This document shows positions 24,427 through 36,700 of a DNA stretch of 64,000 nucleotides, piece after piece. This DNA is from Blastomyces gilchristii SLH14081 (taxonomy: Eukaryota; Ascomycota; Eurotiomycetes; Onygenales; Ajellomycetaceae), in the NCBI RefSeq assembly GCF_000003855.2, contig NW_003101681.1:59083-123082 (forward strand), given 5' to 3'. Each line of letters begins with the position of its first letter. The stretch's first letter is position 1. Under the pieces are notes generated by a model. It was not told the DNA's origin and did no database searches. It saw nothing but the letters and a program-made list of their open reading frames with translations. A program made the translations under genes and the position numbers.

Positions 24427-24932
24427 TAGACTGATCACTGAAACTATGAATTTCACATTACTTTCATTTGATCTGATCTCATACATTTCTTGATGTAAAT
24501 TCTGCTGAGACTAATCATTAAAAAAACATACAAAGTGACTATATATCAGATCTCAAAATGAGAACATAACTTAGAAAAAATAAGAAAGTGATCTCATTTA
24601 ATCTCATTTAGTTTCATTCTTAGTATAAAGTAACTATTTTTGAACATTTTAAGGTTTTTTTCTAGACTATTTTTAATTTTTTAAAAAGTAACACTTTTTG
24701 ATAACACTTAAATAAGATTTAAAGTCATTTAAAGCAATAAAAATAATTTAAATTGAGAAGTGATAATCATGATCTTATTTGAAAAATGTAATAAGAGTAG
24801 ACAGTAAGTCTCACTGAAACAGTATAAAACTACTATTTAATATTAAAACTATGTAATAAGATCAGTTGAATTGATAATGAAATTATCAAATATTCTGATT
24901 CTGGTTTCAGACACGGTTACACGGTCAGTCTA
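24427..24932 (-). mobile_element. MITE-1 (hAT-derived, 506 bp), chimeric flanks
   Basis: The ends TAGACTGATC and CGGTCAGTCTA are the hAT-1 termini, and the whole body aligns with MITE-2 and MITE-3 in inverse orientation, with the same length. Left flank TTAATAAG and right flank GCTGCGCC differ, unlike the exact 8-bp duplications of the other two. The left flank is Chr-2 gag and the right flank is the LTR of Chr-3, missing its first 8 or so bases. Confidence 0.88.
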
Positions 24933-25624
24933 GCTGCGCCCGATCAATTATATAGACTATTTTATTTACACTTCATAGATTTCTGCCAAAAGCTCCTATT
25001 CTCGGTCACTGATTCTCAGTTAAAGAACTCATGAAATTCCTATTCTTCCGTGCTGAAGCTTCATCTCATACACTCCGGAATTTCTATTCTTTCACTCTGA
25101 AGCTCTATCTTATATGAATATAAATATTCACTCTGATTGCTGGCCCCGGTGGCTGAATGGTTAATACGGCCACCTGGTAACACCTTGGCGTGGGAAACCA
25201 AGGTGTGTGAGTTCAAAACCCGCGGAGAATACATTAAATCTGAAACTCAAGCACCTCAGGTTTCTAATAAATACAGAGATGTATACATTACTTCAATAAA
25301 TTACTCTATGTTTCTAGAATGAAAAGTTATTATTATATGTATTTAATTATCATTTCTTTGTACTCTCTATATTCTTATTATCTTGATATAATCTTAACAT
25401 CTGTATTTTCTTCTGTATAATCAACACTTAATCTGTATTTAACATTATATAAGAACTCATCATAAGCTTCACTTGTATATAAGTATAATGAAAGAATAAT
25501 AATAATAATAATAACTCTAATTGCTGATTTCTGCACTTTCTCTTTTTTCTTCTCTAATGTTTTTGACTTTTATTATATAAAATCTATATATTAATATCAA
25601 TCTATTTAGTGTAGATCTCTTACA
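24933..25624 (+). repeat. Chr-3 5' LTR, interrupted by SINE-2
   Basis: GCTGCGCCCGATC at 24933 equals LTR position about 9, so the first bases are lost to MITE-1. It continues to 25141, resumes at 25514 after the SINE, and ends GATCTCTTACA at 25624. The matching 3' LTR is 46805-47120. Confidence 0.8.
25142..25513 (+). mobile_element. SINE-2, tRNA-headed SINE (372 bp)
   Basis: The best-preserved SINE copy. It has a tRNA-like head with A box TGGCTGAATGG (25150-25160) and B box AGTTCAAAACC (25210-25220). A perfect 8-bp hairpin CACCTTGG/CCAAGGTG lies at 25181-25188 and 25198-25205. The body is shared with SINE-1 and SINE-3, and it ends AAAGAATAATAATAATAATA. The flanks ACTCTGATTGCT (25130-25141) and ACTCTAATTGCT (25514-25525) are the duplication with one G/A change. 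It inserted in the Chr-3 5' LTR. The short frame at 25137-25322 is not a gene. Confidence 0.92.
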
Positions 25625-25908
25625 CGTGAAAATATTCATTATCTTCTTATTAGAAATGATTATTTATTAAGAAGATATTCAAATGTATAATACCATGTAA
25701 AAAATAAGAAAATGAATAATTACAGACTAGTTAAGCAGACACTGAGTCTCTGTTAAATAGATAAAAGCTTGCTTATTAATCACTCTAATCTCATAATAAG
25801 ATCTTATAAATATAATATTGATAAAAGATCTAAGAGTTCTGACATCTTAAATATATAAGATATTTATACAAATACACTTTCAATTCTGAAGAAGTCTTAA
25901 ATATAGAT

Positions 25909-26275
25909 TATTAATATTATTATTCTCTTATTATACTTATATACAAGCAGAGCTTATAATGAGTTCTTGTATAATGTTAAATACAGGTCAAGTGTTGATT
26001 ATACAGAAGAAAATACAGATGTTAAGACTATATCAAGATAACAAGAACAAAGAAAATACAAAGAAGTGATAATTAAATACATATAATAATAACTTCTCAT
26101 TTCAGAAATATAGAGCAATTTGTTGAAGTAATTTATACATCTCTATATTTATTAGAAATCTGAGATGCTTAACTTCTGAATTTAATGTATCTTCTACAGA
26201 TTTCAAACTCACATGCCTTGATTTTCTATGTTAAGGTGCTATTAGGTAGCCGCATTAATCATTTAATCACTGAGG
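25909..26275 (-). mobile_element. SINE-3, tRNA-headed SINE (367 bp)
   Basis: An inverse copy of SINE-2, with the (ATT)n tail on the left (about 25909-25925) and the tRNA-like head at the right end. The flanks TCTTAAATATAGAT (25895-25908) and TCTCAAACACAGAT (26276-26289) match except at three C/T sites, a duplication eroded by RIP. It is inserted at the start of Chr-3 gag. Confidence 0.9.
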
Positions 26276-26289
26276 TCTCAAACACAGAT

Positions 26290-27280
26290 ACTACACATCT
26301 GATGAATGATATAGCTATATCTACTGATAATATAAGAGAACTTTCAAACATGAGTACAGACACAGTACTGCAGTGCCTCTGAGTAATATTAAAATTACAA
26401 TAATAATAGATAGCTAATACGCATACAACTTAACAATGTTAATATGAAGAAATTCAATGATTCTCTCAATAAGAAACCTCTGCACAGACAATTTTAACAC
26501 TGATTAAATTAGAGATAGTATAAATACTAAAGAAATACCTAGATACTTCTGCATATTTTAATACTTCTAATCTCACTCTCTACCTGTTATAAAGATTAAA
26601 CATACTTATAAAACTAAGTGTAGATAAGAATGTCATTGAATTATTAACTAATCAAGATTAATATATCAATGATCAATTGAAAGATTGCATGAAATAGAAG
26701 TTTTATTTATGAATGAAAGTATGTGAATCAGTGTTACATACATCTGATAATATTATTAGATATCTTAATATTCTGTTCAGAGACACTACTTTGCAGCAGA
26801 AAGTATTAGATTAGTTACAGAGTACTTAATAGAGAAATACTTCTCTTACAACATTGATTTCTGACTTCAATATTAAGATTCTAGAAGCAGATGATCAATC
26901 TTAAGAGAATTAAATAAAGATTACCATGCGGAAGACACTAACTGTTGAACTTCTACAGACTCTTATAAGTATAGATAAAGATCAGACTTATGAAGACTTC
27001 TGCATACAACTCTGAGCATTGAATGATTATCTTATCAAGCTTAAGAGTATACAGAACAGCAGCAGAAGATATTACATCTCAGTCACTTATACACCTGTGT
27101 TAAAGAATAATAATAATGCAGATATCATGAATTGAGTAAACTTAAATATCTATATATAAACAAGAATTTCTGCTGTCTGAACAAGCTTCTGATTATCTGA
27201 GATCACTCTTGAAGAAGTCACTGATTGATATCAATAAGAGATATACATTAATTGTAACTGATCAGAATATATTACTTTTT
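26290..27280 (+). pseudogene. Chr-3 gag remnant
   Basis: Resumes after SINE-3 with the gag N-terminus (DNIRELSNMSTDTV in the open stretch 26185-26382), followed by the Gln-rich helix and capsid region as in Chr-2. The C-terminal part near 27200-27260 matches the point where MITE-1 cut Chr-2. It is broken by many stops. Role by family: capsid precursor. Confidence 0.65.
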
Positions 27281-27469
27281 TAACTGTCAATCAGTCTATA
27301 TATTTTCTTATTTAAAAAAAAGATCAACGCTGACAGTTCACATCAACCATGTTACATTAGAGAAAGATTCAGAAGATAGCTATGAGAATACTCTGATGAA
27401 ACAGGGAAAAGATTAACTTCTGCTCAAACTTGCAAGCAGAAGCTTGAAGAGGTCAGATGATAATAATTT

Positions 27470-28263
27470 AAAGAGAAAATAATAATGAATGTAATTCTTG
27501 TATCAATCATGATAGATAATATATATAATATGAAAGTTATAATAAACAGTGATCTATACTACTATACAATGATTAAATTTTCAGTTGTAAGATATTATAA
27601 TCTTCAGTATATTTTCTTATTAAAACTCTGACTTCTTACAGAATTTAATAGCTTAAAAGATATTTATATCTGTTACATAATAAAACTGAATATAGATATC
27701 AAAGAACATCAATGTGAAAATACTTATATATATAAAGTTAATAATCTTAACTATAATCTTATACTAGAACTTGTCTGATTATCTGAAAAAGATATCTTAT
27801 TAAATGCTTAAAACAGGAATTTAATATTCTCTAACAATAATAGAATTCATGAAGATGATGTTTATAAGACTATGAATCTGACACAGATCTCTATTAACAC
27901 TTATAAAATACTCTGAAAAAGATGTTACTGATAAGATTGTTAATAGCAGAACTATATAGCAATTTACTTCATCAGTTTGACTGATATTAAAAAAGCTCTA
28001 GAAAAGTTATTCTGTATTATAATAACAGACTCTCATACAAAACTCTCTTAATAATATTATGAATATCTAGATATCTTCTGATAAGATAATGTTATAAATC
28101 TATCTCTCTTATAAGACTCAGAGATAGATTACAGTGTTAAGTTAGAAAAGAGAAATGATAAGAATTCTGAATTATCTTAAAACTCTCTTTATTACATATT
28201 CTGAGATAAACTTCTTCTTCTTTGAAAGACACTTAATGATCTCTTAAATAAAGAATTTATATA
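27470..28263 (+). pseudogene. Chr-3 protease and linker to RT
   Basis: NVILVS (27490) followed by the NIYNMKVIINSDLYYY stretch is the retropepsin region. The catalytic Asp-Ser/Thr-Gly reads NSD here, so it is inactive. The stretch NLILEL (family LILGL) near 27760 is the protease's conserved C-terminal motif. The frame then runs to LNDLLNKEFI, just before RT, where Element E inserted. Confidence 0.65.
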
Positions 28264-28371
28264 GGCTCAGTGGCGTAGTAGTTAACTACACTATCATGAA
28301 GCCCCAATTAGCGGCCTTCCCCCCGGGGAATGAATGCCAAGAGAGGGCAGGTTTGAACCCTGCAAGGGCCA
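28264..28371 (+). ncRNA. tRNA-like head of Element E
   Basis: A-box-like TGGCGTAGTAG at 28271-28281 and B box GGTTTGAACCC at 28350-28360. The T arm is perfect: GCAGG (28347-28351), a 7-nt loop TTTGAAC, and CCTGC (28359-28363). Directly after it AAGGGCC pairs with the 5' GGCTCAG at five of seven positions. At about 108 nt it is longer than a normal tRNA, so an intron or insertion is likely between the boxes. It is not a canonical tRNA gene; role as an internal pol III promoter is inferred. Confidence 0.7.
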
Positions 28372-29337
28372 TCTTAACCACAGCTTCCACTGTTAAGTCA
28401 TAAAACAGTATCAGAGGCCCCCGGGTGCACTATAGCAAATCATTGTCAAGCTTAAGATGTTCATTCCAGGGGTTCCCAGGCACTAATTCTCACTGATCTT
28501 GGAGTTAACAGCCTCTCAGGTGCTTCAAGTGAGCTCAGTACTACAGTGATTGACATCTAGAATATCTGCAGAATAGTGAATCATTATCAAGCTTAACTGA
28601 TCAGGTCTCATCCCTCTCACTCTAGGCACTCACTTTCAGGAAATTGATATTTAAAAACTATCTGATTAGAACATCCTGGGCCTAGTAAGAACCTAGATGA
28701 GATGAGACCTAGGCATTCTTAAAAGGTGATTAGTGCAAGCAAGACTGTGACAGTCAATTGATAGACTGAAATGCTGAGATTGACAGCTGACAGATTAGAG
28801 ACTTAACTAGAATTGAGTAGCTCTGATATTATTCTTAGTGAGAATCTCACTTATGAATAAGCTAGTTACAGAAGCTAGCTGAGTGACAGCTCTTTAGAGA
28901 GAATGATAATTCCTGAAGCAGGTCTGAGAGAACAGAGATGGTGATCAGTTATATAGAGTGTTAAAATATGTATATAGCTTAAGATATAAACTGCAGAGAT
29001 CTTATTCTGTAGATCTCTCTTTACTATACTTATTTCTTTCTATTCTTTTCTATCTATCTATTTAATATGTCTATCTTTAAGACTATGTTCTCTTTTTCTT
29101 TGTCATGATATTTTCAAATAATTTCAAAGTATCAGAAGATGTTGAAATACTGTAATTTATAAATAGTTTTTGTATTCTAAGCTGGAATTTTCTGATTTTA
29201 TATATCTGAAATTAATAAATGTATAATAGTTGACTCTATAGATATAGAAAAAACTCTGAGAACTAAAGGTTTTCAGGTAGATGTTATAGTCTCTGACTGC
29301 ATACATCTATAATTGAAGAATAATAATAATAATAATA
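28264..29337 (+). mobile_element. Element E: tRNA-headed, internally deleted LINE derivative (1.07 kb)
   Basis: It is bounded by a perfect duplication ATAAAGAATTTATATA (about 28248-28263 and 29338-29353, the first bases blending with the tail). Order: tRNA-like head (28264-28371), GC-rich non-coding body to about 29012, then the last 320 bp of the Tad1-like LINE (29013-29337), ending AGAATAATAATAATAATA. The body has colinear blocks shared with the LINE-C head (28636-28686 with 52240-52282; 28919-29012 with 52536-52624). It has no coding frame. It looks like a non-autonomous partner of LINE-C. Confidence 0.85.
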
Positions 29338-29353
29338 ATAAAGAATTTATATA

Positions 29354-30737
29354 TATTAGTAACTCTTTTACTACAGCTTCTATTTTCTTTGCAAAGAAAT
29401 TAGATAAGCGACTATAATTCTATATAAACTATTAAGAAATGAACAGATTAGTAAAGAAAGATCACTGTTTATTATCTCTTATCAATAAAATTCTTATATT
29501 GAACAAGCTTAATAATTTACAAAGCTAGATATCATTGCTGTTTTTTATAAAATTTATATCACTGAAGAAGATAAGTGACTTACAGTATTCTGAACATGAT
29601 ATGATCTCTTTGAATAAGTAGTCATATCTTTTAAGTTAACTAATACTCTTAGTACATTTCAGAAGTATATTAACTAAGCACTCTGAGATTATTCTAATGA
29701 GTTTATATCTACTTATCTTGATAACATTCTCATCTTTACTGATAAGTTCAGAAAAGAATATTAAAAGTATGTATGAAAAATACTATAATAACTATGAGAA
29801 GCAGAACTACTGATAGATATAGACAAGTGCAATTTTAAAGTTAAGAGTATAAAATATCTAGGTTTTATCATAGAAGCTGATAAGGAAATCTGAATAAATT
29901 CTGAAAAGATCTCTGCTATTCTTGAATAAGAGATTTCATACACTGTGAAAAATATACAAAGCTTCATTGAATTTACTAACTTCTATTAATAATTTATATA
30001 AAACATCTCAGATATTGTAAGATCACTTATAGAACTTATTAAGAAGAACTCACTATTTTAATAATTAGCAGACACTGAAGCTGTATTTATATAGATAAAG
30101 AAGATGTTTATTAATATCTCTCTGTTAATAATATTTAACTCTGATTATGAAATAGTTGTTGAAGCTGACTTGTCTGACTACATTATAAAGAGAGCTATAT
30201 TATAATATAATAATAAAGATATCTTACAATCATATATTTTCATGTCTAAGAAACTGAGCTCTGCTGAATACAACTATGAGATCTATAATAAGAAAATTCT
30301 TACAATAGTACACTGTCTAGAAGAATGAAACTCTGAGCTCTGAAGTGTCTTCAAATTTAAGATAATTATAGATTATTAGAATTTCAAGTTCTTCACAATC
30401 ATCTGTAAGCTTATTAAACAACAGATGCAATAATCTGAGCTATTAAGTTATTTTCATTTCATGATACACTACTGCTCTGACAGTTAGAACTTGATAATAG
30501 ATGCTCTCTTATCATGAAAGTAAGATATATTATTTAATATAATAGATACTTGCTGAATAAACTGAGAGCACTGACTCTTGAATCTGAAGATACTAGTTAA
30601 TCATAATAAGATTATTTATAACACTATACATGATTCTCTGATTAGAACTATCACTGATGTTCTGACTTCTCTCAAATCTACACTGAATAAATTGTACTGT
30701 ATAACAGCTTAAACTGATAGACTTCTTTAAACACTCA
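29354..30737 (+). pseudogene. Chr-3 RT and RNase H remnant
   Basis: Resumes the gypsy RT after Element E. The catalytic motif is YLDN (family YLDD) at about 29705-29735. The thumb and connection follow (near 29880-30010). RNase H lies at about 30090-30480, with the second acidic region YEIYNKKIL near 30275. It ends in the RNase H to integrase linker, where Gypsy-N inserted (CTGA target at 30738). Stops at former Trp and Gln codons occur throughout. Confidence 0.7.
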
Positions 30738-30741
30738 CTGA

Positions 30742-30908
30742 TGTGGTTGAGAAGAACGTACAACCGCCGGATAATAACGCGGCCGCTTCCGAACTTGCTT
30801 ACGAATGTAAAGGGGTCATAGCGGCCATCAATTAATTTAGTGTACAGTATATAAGAAGCTGGCATACATCTGTAATTATACACTGACTCAAGCAACCTTT
30901 GAATCACA
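30742..30908 (+). repeat. Gypsy-N 5' LTR (167 bp)
   Basis: Starts TGTGGTTGAGAAG and ends TTTGAATCACA. A TATA-like GTATATAAG is present near 30846. The left half retains CpGs (for example GCGGCCGC) while the right half is mutated, the reverse of the 3' LTR. The open frames across it are chance. Confidence 0.9.
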
Positions 30909-31199
30909 TCTGATAGTATGTCTAAAAACTGATGAGAAGTGCAGGCTTCTTCAGAGAATGATAATTCCATCTACAAAGTGATTTGTAGTTATCATGTCAG
31001 TGTGGTTCTAGAATGTCTCAAAAGATAGTGTATGAAGAGTGATGAGTGAAAGAGCATTCAATTGATACTGCTTCACTTATTGAGGGAAAACTTCACACTC
31101 AGGTGAATATCATGTATGTGAATGAACAAGATGTGAGAAAGAGAATGAGAGCAGTGAATCAGATTTAAAGAAGTTCACTCTCTACTTAAAAGAAGAATA

Positions 31200-32643
31200 A
31201 AAAGAAAGAGATGATCATCATCAGAGTCATATAATAATAACAGAAATCACATAATAATATAATAATATAATAATAGACATTGTACAATTAATGAGAAATC
31301 ACTGAAATGAATATCTTTTCTAGTTAATATAAACAATATTCTTCTCTGCTATATGAACTGAAAGATATACAGAATCTTTCAGAGAGTTTACTCAAAGCAG
31401 TAAGAAAAGCAGCTGAAACTGCTGAACTGAAATTGAAGCTCTGTATGCATATGAGAATTCTAAATGAAATTAAGACCTTGTATATACAGTGACAGGCTGA
31501 GGTGAAAGTCAAATAACAATTGACATTTGCTGTGAATCAAGTATTTATAATGAAGAGCTTTGCTGATACAATCATCATCATTAATAAGAATAGAGAAAAC
31601 CAGGTCTTAGATCTGTAGTGAGAGATTAAATATTTACACAGACAGATAACTATACTGAATTTAAAGATCTCATCATGATTGTTCATAATCTCTTCAGAAG
31701 TATACACATCATTGAAGACTGCTGTACAGAATGAGAGTCTAAGTATGAAATATATCAAGTCAGAAGATCTGTCAGAGTTATTAAGCTTTAATAACAACTG
31801 AAAAAATAATACTGCAATCAGCTGACTAAGTCAGATATAATCATATTATCAGATTGAATATGAACTCACAGACAGACAGTCAATGAAATTTCAATAAGTC
31901 TTAAGATCTGCTGTGTTTCTACATGAAAAAGTGAAGTCATTATAAATAACTGATAAAAAGATGAATCTCACAGATCTGAAGCAATATTCATTTTTATAAA
32001 TAAGAAATGAGTTTTTCAAATGAATCTTGCACAACTTTGAGAAAGTGAATATATAAGATAAGTATTATAAACACTTCACTGAGTGTAGATCAGTGAGTAA
32101 TCTTACATTGTACTTCACACACTTCAGCTTAAACTATCTTATATTGAATGAAGAGCTTTTAATATCTTTCTGTTTACAGATCTTCATTCATAATCTTATA
32201 TCTAAGTTAAGAGTGAAATGAAAATACTTAATCTTGCAATCAGACACAGTGAAAGAAGCATATAACATTCTCATTATACAGAAATAAGTGAGTTAATTAT
32301 AATAGAAAATACTGCAATCAAGTATGTCTCAGCAGAGAACAGATAATCAGACTTCTATGATATAAGTCATACACTCAGATGTGATGAATCTATATCTGAA
32401 TGTCATTGCTAAAGCACTGAATTCTCTGAAAAAGAGATTCTCTGAGTGAAAATCTTGATATTATAAGCATTGAGCTTGCTTCAACTGCAGATGCTAAAAT
32501 CATGATGTAAAAGATTGCACACGGCATGTGCAGTCAAGAGAAGCAAAAGAGTTAAAAAACTAGCAGAATCAGTGAGCTCAGAGACACTCACTGATATTCT
32601 ATGAAAAGTCTTTAAAGTGAAAGAGATGCCTGTGTTAGATGAC
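31200..32643 (+). pseudogene. Gypsy-N gag remnant with CCHC knuckle
   Basis: The frame through 31200-32560 reads as a helical, Lys/Glu/Leu-rich capsid protein and ends in a nucleocapsid knuckle. Cys codons at 32477 and 32486, His at 32501 and Cys at 32516 give C-x2-C-x4-H-x4-C with an internal TAA at a former Gln. A short basic tail (TRHVQSREAKELKN) follows, then MITE-2. Role by family: genome packaging. The start is not fixed. Confidence 0.75.
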
Positions 32644-33149
32644 TAGACTGACCGTGTGACCGTGTCTGGGACCAGGACCAGATTTTTTGATAGTCTTATT
32701 ACCAATTCGACTGATCTCATTACACAGTTTTAACATTAGATAGTAGTTCTATACTGTCTCAGTGAGACTTACTGTCTACTCTTGTCACATTTTTCAAATA
32801 AGACCATGATTTCCACTTCTCAATTTAAATTATTTTTATTGCTTTAAATGACTTTAAATCTCATTTGAGTATTATCAAAAAGTGTTACTTTTTAAAAAAT
32901 TAAAAATAGTCTAAAAAAAACCTTAAAATGTCTAAAAATAGTAACTTTATGTCAAGAATGAGACTAAATGAAACCAAATGAGACCACTTTCTCATTTTTT
33001 TCAAGTCATGGTTCCATTTTAAGATCTGACATATAGTCACTTTGCATGTTTTTTTAATGGCTAGTCCCAGCGGGATTTACACCAAGAAATGTATGAGACC
33101 AGATCAAATGAGATTAAATGTGAAATTCATGATTCTGGCGGCCAGTCTA
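32644..33149 (+). mobile_element. MITE-2 (hAT-derived, 506 bp)
   Basis: Ends TAGACTGACCG and CGGCCAGTCTA are inverted repeats equal to the termini of hAT-1. A perfect 8-bp duplication TAGATGAC lies at 32636-32643 and 33150-33157. It shares the right ~95 bp and left ~35 bp with hAT-1 and has no coding capacity, so it would need the hAT transposase in trans. It sits between Gypsy-N gag and protease and is among the less mutated parts of the window. Confidence 0.95.
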
Positions 33150-33157
33150 TAGATGAC

Positions 33158-36100
33158 TCTCTGAATTCTGTGAATGCTAAGAGGAAGCAGGCTTCTGAAT
33201 GAGATGTGAGTGAGAATGATAAAGCAGATGCTCATCTCAATACCTTGAGACCTGAAATGTTAATGTATAAGAAACACTTGAGTAAGAATTGAGAGATAAC
33301 TGTAAAAGTGTTAGCAGATACAGAAGCTTCTATACAATATATTGATAATCATATAATCTGAAGACTGAAAGAGGTTCACTGAGTAAAGAATTCTCAATGC
33401 ATAAGATTATCTGATAACTGATATTTGATAGTATCTGTAAGAGTAAGAGTTCTCTTGCACTTTGAAGAATAATCTTGCTATATTTGAGTGTGAGAGCTGC
33501 AGAATGTGAAATACAATCTTATTCTTGAACTCAATTGATTTCAAAGATTTAATTCACAGATTCAATGATGTACATGTCATATGTAATTAACTGATAGGAA
33601 GAAAAGGGTTCATATGATTCTATTAACTGATATGAGAAGGACATTTCATATCTCTGATATAGAAGAGTTAAATCTGCTTATATACTAATAAGTAAAGAGA
33701 ATGATTTACAAGACCTCATCTGAAAGTATTCTGTATGTCATATGAGATCTGAAAGTGAAGAAAATCAAGATAAAGAATATATAGAAAGACAAGTGTATGA
33801 AGAAGCTTCTGAAGAAGTATGAGAAGATCTTTCAAACAGATCTTTCATCAGAATTGCCGCTGGAATGAGAATTCATACATGAGATTGACATGGGAGATGT
33901 GAAATCAGTCAATCAGAATGTGTATTCTCTGTCACAAATGCATCTTGAAGAACAGAAGTGTCAGATCACAGACCTTCTAGAACATGGTCTCATACAATTC
34001 TTATCAAGTGTATGAGGCTTTCCAGTTCTATTCATGAAAAAGACAGATGAGAAGTGACAGATATGTATTAATTATCAAGCACTTAACAAGCTTATGATCA
34101 AGAATGAATATTCACTGTCATGAATTCAACAACAGTTGAATATGATTGAAAATACCTGATATCTATCAAAGATTAATCTTCTCTCAGAATACTGACAGAT
34201 CTGTGTAGATGAACTATCAGTTCTGTGAACTGTATTTAATACACAATGAGAGAAGTTTGAATTCCTGATAATGTTATTCAGTCTGATAAATATGTCTATC
34301 ATCTTTCAAATGATGATGAATATAATTGTTTATAAACAGAATGAAATCTCATATCTTGTATATCTCAATAATATTCTAGTCTTCTCAAACTTATACAATA
34401 AACATCTGAAGCATCTTAATAAAGTACTTATAACTCTGACAGAGTATAAGCTCTATATTAAATTAACACAGTGTGTGTTTGAAACAGAAGAGTTGAAGTT
34501 CATAGAATATATAGTGAGTGATGACTATATACACTTCATTCTGAAGAAATTGAATGTTATAGTGAATTGATCGCAGCTGAGAAATATACACTATGTATAA
34601 TAGTTTCTTGAATTGATCTTATATTACTGCAGATTCATCAAGAATTTCATATAAATATTCACATCACTCTCAGATCTCTTAAGAGAAACAGATATAAATC
34701 TGTGAAAGAAGAAGTTTTATTCAATCATCTGAAATACTGCATGTCAAGAGGCTTTTCTCACACTGAGAGAATGTATAATAATATTCTCAGTGTCTATTTA
34801 ACCAGATTATGATAAATCTTTCTATATTAAGATAAATGTATTTGAATGAGCTATCAGAGATACTCTTCTACAGATGAGTAAGAACAGCAAGCTGCACTTG
34901 ATAATGTATAATGATAGAAAACTATCAGATACTGAGCTCAATTACTCAGTGTATAAAAAGAAATTGCTAGCAATCAAGCATACACTGATGTTGTGAAATA
35001 GATATATTGATAACAGGAATATGATAACAGTGATCACAGATTATGAAAGCCTTATCTATCTACAATCAATGATAAAACCTTTCAAACACTTAGTACATTG
35101 AATCTTAGAGTTTTAAGTATATAATCTTTATATTAATTACTGAAAGAAATTGAACACTGTAATATCTGATGTAATCAGTTACAGACCTGATTTCATGAGT
35201 GAGAGTTCTGTGAATCAGATATAAGAGAAGTTTGTGTTAAACATACTGAGAGAGTGCAAGGAATCAGAATAAGTGAATATAATAATCTCTCACTTAAAGA
35301 ATGATAAGATGTCAGATGATAAGTATCTTATAAAAGTAGTAGAAGAGATGCTTCTGAACTTCAAGCTGAGAAAATTGAAAAACAATATTATGCTTTACTG
35401 TGATCTAGAATATGCAGAAGCTTCCTATCTAGAATATTCATTTAGATATAACTTAGTGACTTACATGCACAAGGAATTCAGTCACTTAGAAAGCTCTGAA
35501 CTCATGAGTGTACTCAAATCAAGAGTATACTGGCCAAGCATGACTGAGGATATTTAGATATACACTCACAAGTGTCTGAATTATCAGATTGTGAAAGAAT
35601 CTAAGAAAGCATTAGAATATAAGAAAGTATAATATCAGATAAAGTGTATAATACAACTATTTAAATGATGAAGAATGAATCTCATAGATATATTACTGTG
35701 AACATTAAATGAAAATTAATGAATAATCACTGCTATTGATTACACTACTAACTGATTAGTTGTGAAAGCAGTTTCAGAGATAACAGAGAAGATGATGATA
35801 AAGTTTCTATATAATGAGATCTATGTCAACTATAGAATACCGCGCGAGATTCTAACTGATAATAATATGAATCTCATAGAAAAAGTGATGAGGCATTTCA
35901 TAAGCCAGTTACAGACAAGATATTGTGAAACAATATCATATTATTCACAGATAAACAGAAAGATAAAACACTTGAATGAAATCTTGAGCAACATGCTGAT
36001 GAAATATCTAGTGAGCAAGTCTATAAGACTATGAAATGAATATCTCAGACAGATGCTATTGACCACGCGGATTTGACAGTATGCAGTCTTCAAGTGTTCA

Positions 36101-36700
36101 TCATTCTATCTGTTGTATGAATTGCATCCGCGCATTCTGAAGAATGCTTCAGAAAAGATGAGAGAGAGAACAGCAGTTGCAGATACATTAGTTACAGACA
36201 CAGCAGGAACAGCAGTTGCAGATGCAACAGTTACAGACACAGAATCAAGATTGAAAGAGATCAGTCATACATATACAAAAGCTAACAAGTTACTCCTGAA
36301 CTGAGCAATTCAATTGAACAGAATATAAGACTCACTAGTTAAGAAATTAAGTCTCAAGATAAGAATATAAGTTCTTATATACAATAAGAGTTCTGAGAAG
36401 TTTCAATCTAGATAATTTAAGTCATATAAAATACTCAAATCACATTCTCTGAGAATATACATATTGAAAGAATCAGAGAGATGAGTCTTATACAACTTAA
36501 TAAATGATTTATAACTTATAAAAGCAAAGATATAAGATCTGAGTGAATTATAATTATCTACAGCACTATTATCAGTATTGAAAAAGAAGAGACTTATAAT
36601 TGAAAAGTCTTATGAAGTAAGAGAAATCATAGACACTTATGAATCAGATGATCTCACTTATTTCAATCTTTTCATGATTATAAGAAGAGAATAAGAAGTA
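33158..36700 (+). pseudogene. Gypsy-N pol remnant: protease, RT, RNase H, integrase
   Basis: Protease: VLADTEAS near 33310 (family D-T-G) and NLILELNWF near 33520. RT: about 33860-34560, with HEIDMGDVKSVNQ, GFPVLFMKK, and the catalytic motif as YLNN near 34355-34385 (both Asp lost). The RT end and connection occupy 34271-34700. RNase H: about 34780-35180. Integrase zinc finger: 35440-35610 (HKEFSHLESSELMSVLKSR, with the last Cys changed to Tyr). Integrase core: 35670-36050, including REILTDNNMNL around the second Asp. A basic tail follows. Stops at former Trp and Gln codons make it inactive. Confidence 0.85.
36150..36245 (+). repeat. Short tandem repeat in the Gypsy-N integrase tail
   Basis: Two units of about 39-42 bp, each with ACAGCAGTTGCAGAT and GTTACAGACACAG, encode TAVADTLVTDTAG and TAVADATVTDTES. 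They lie downstream of the integrase core in a still open frame of 63 codons (36113-36304). A low-complexity linker is likely. Confidence 0.6.

Noticed and set aside
30593..30970. 125-codon minus-strand frame.
   Set aside because: It crosses the Chr-3/Gypsy-N junction and the LTR on the opposite strand to both elements.
34271..34570. Possible stand-alone 99-codon gene.
   Set aside because: It is the RT thumb and connection region of Gypsy-N, in frame with the surrounding pol remnant.
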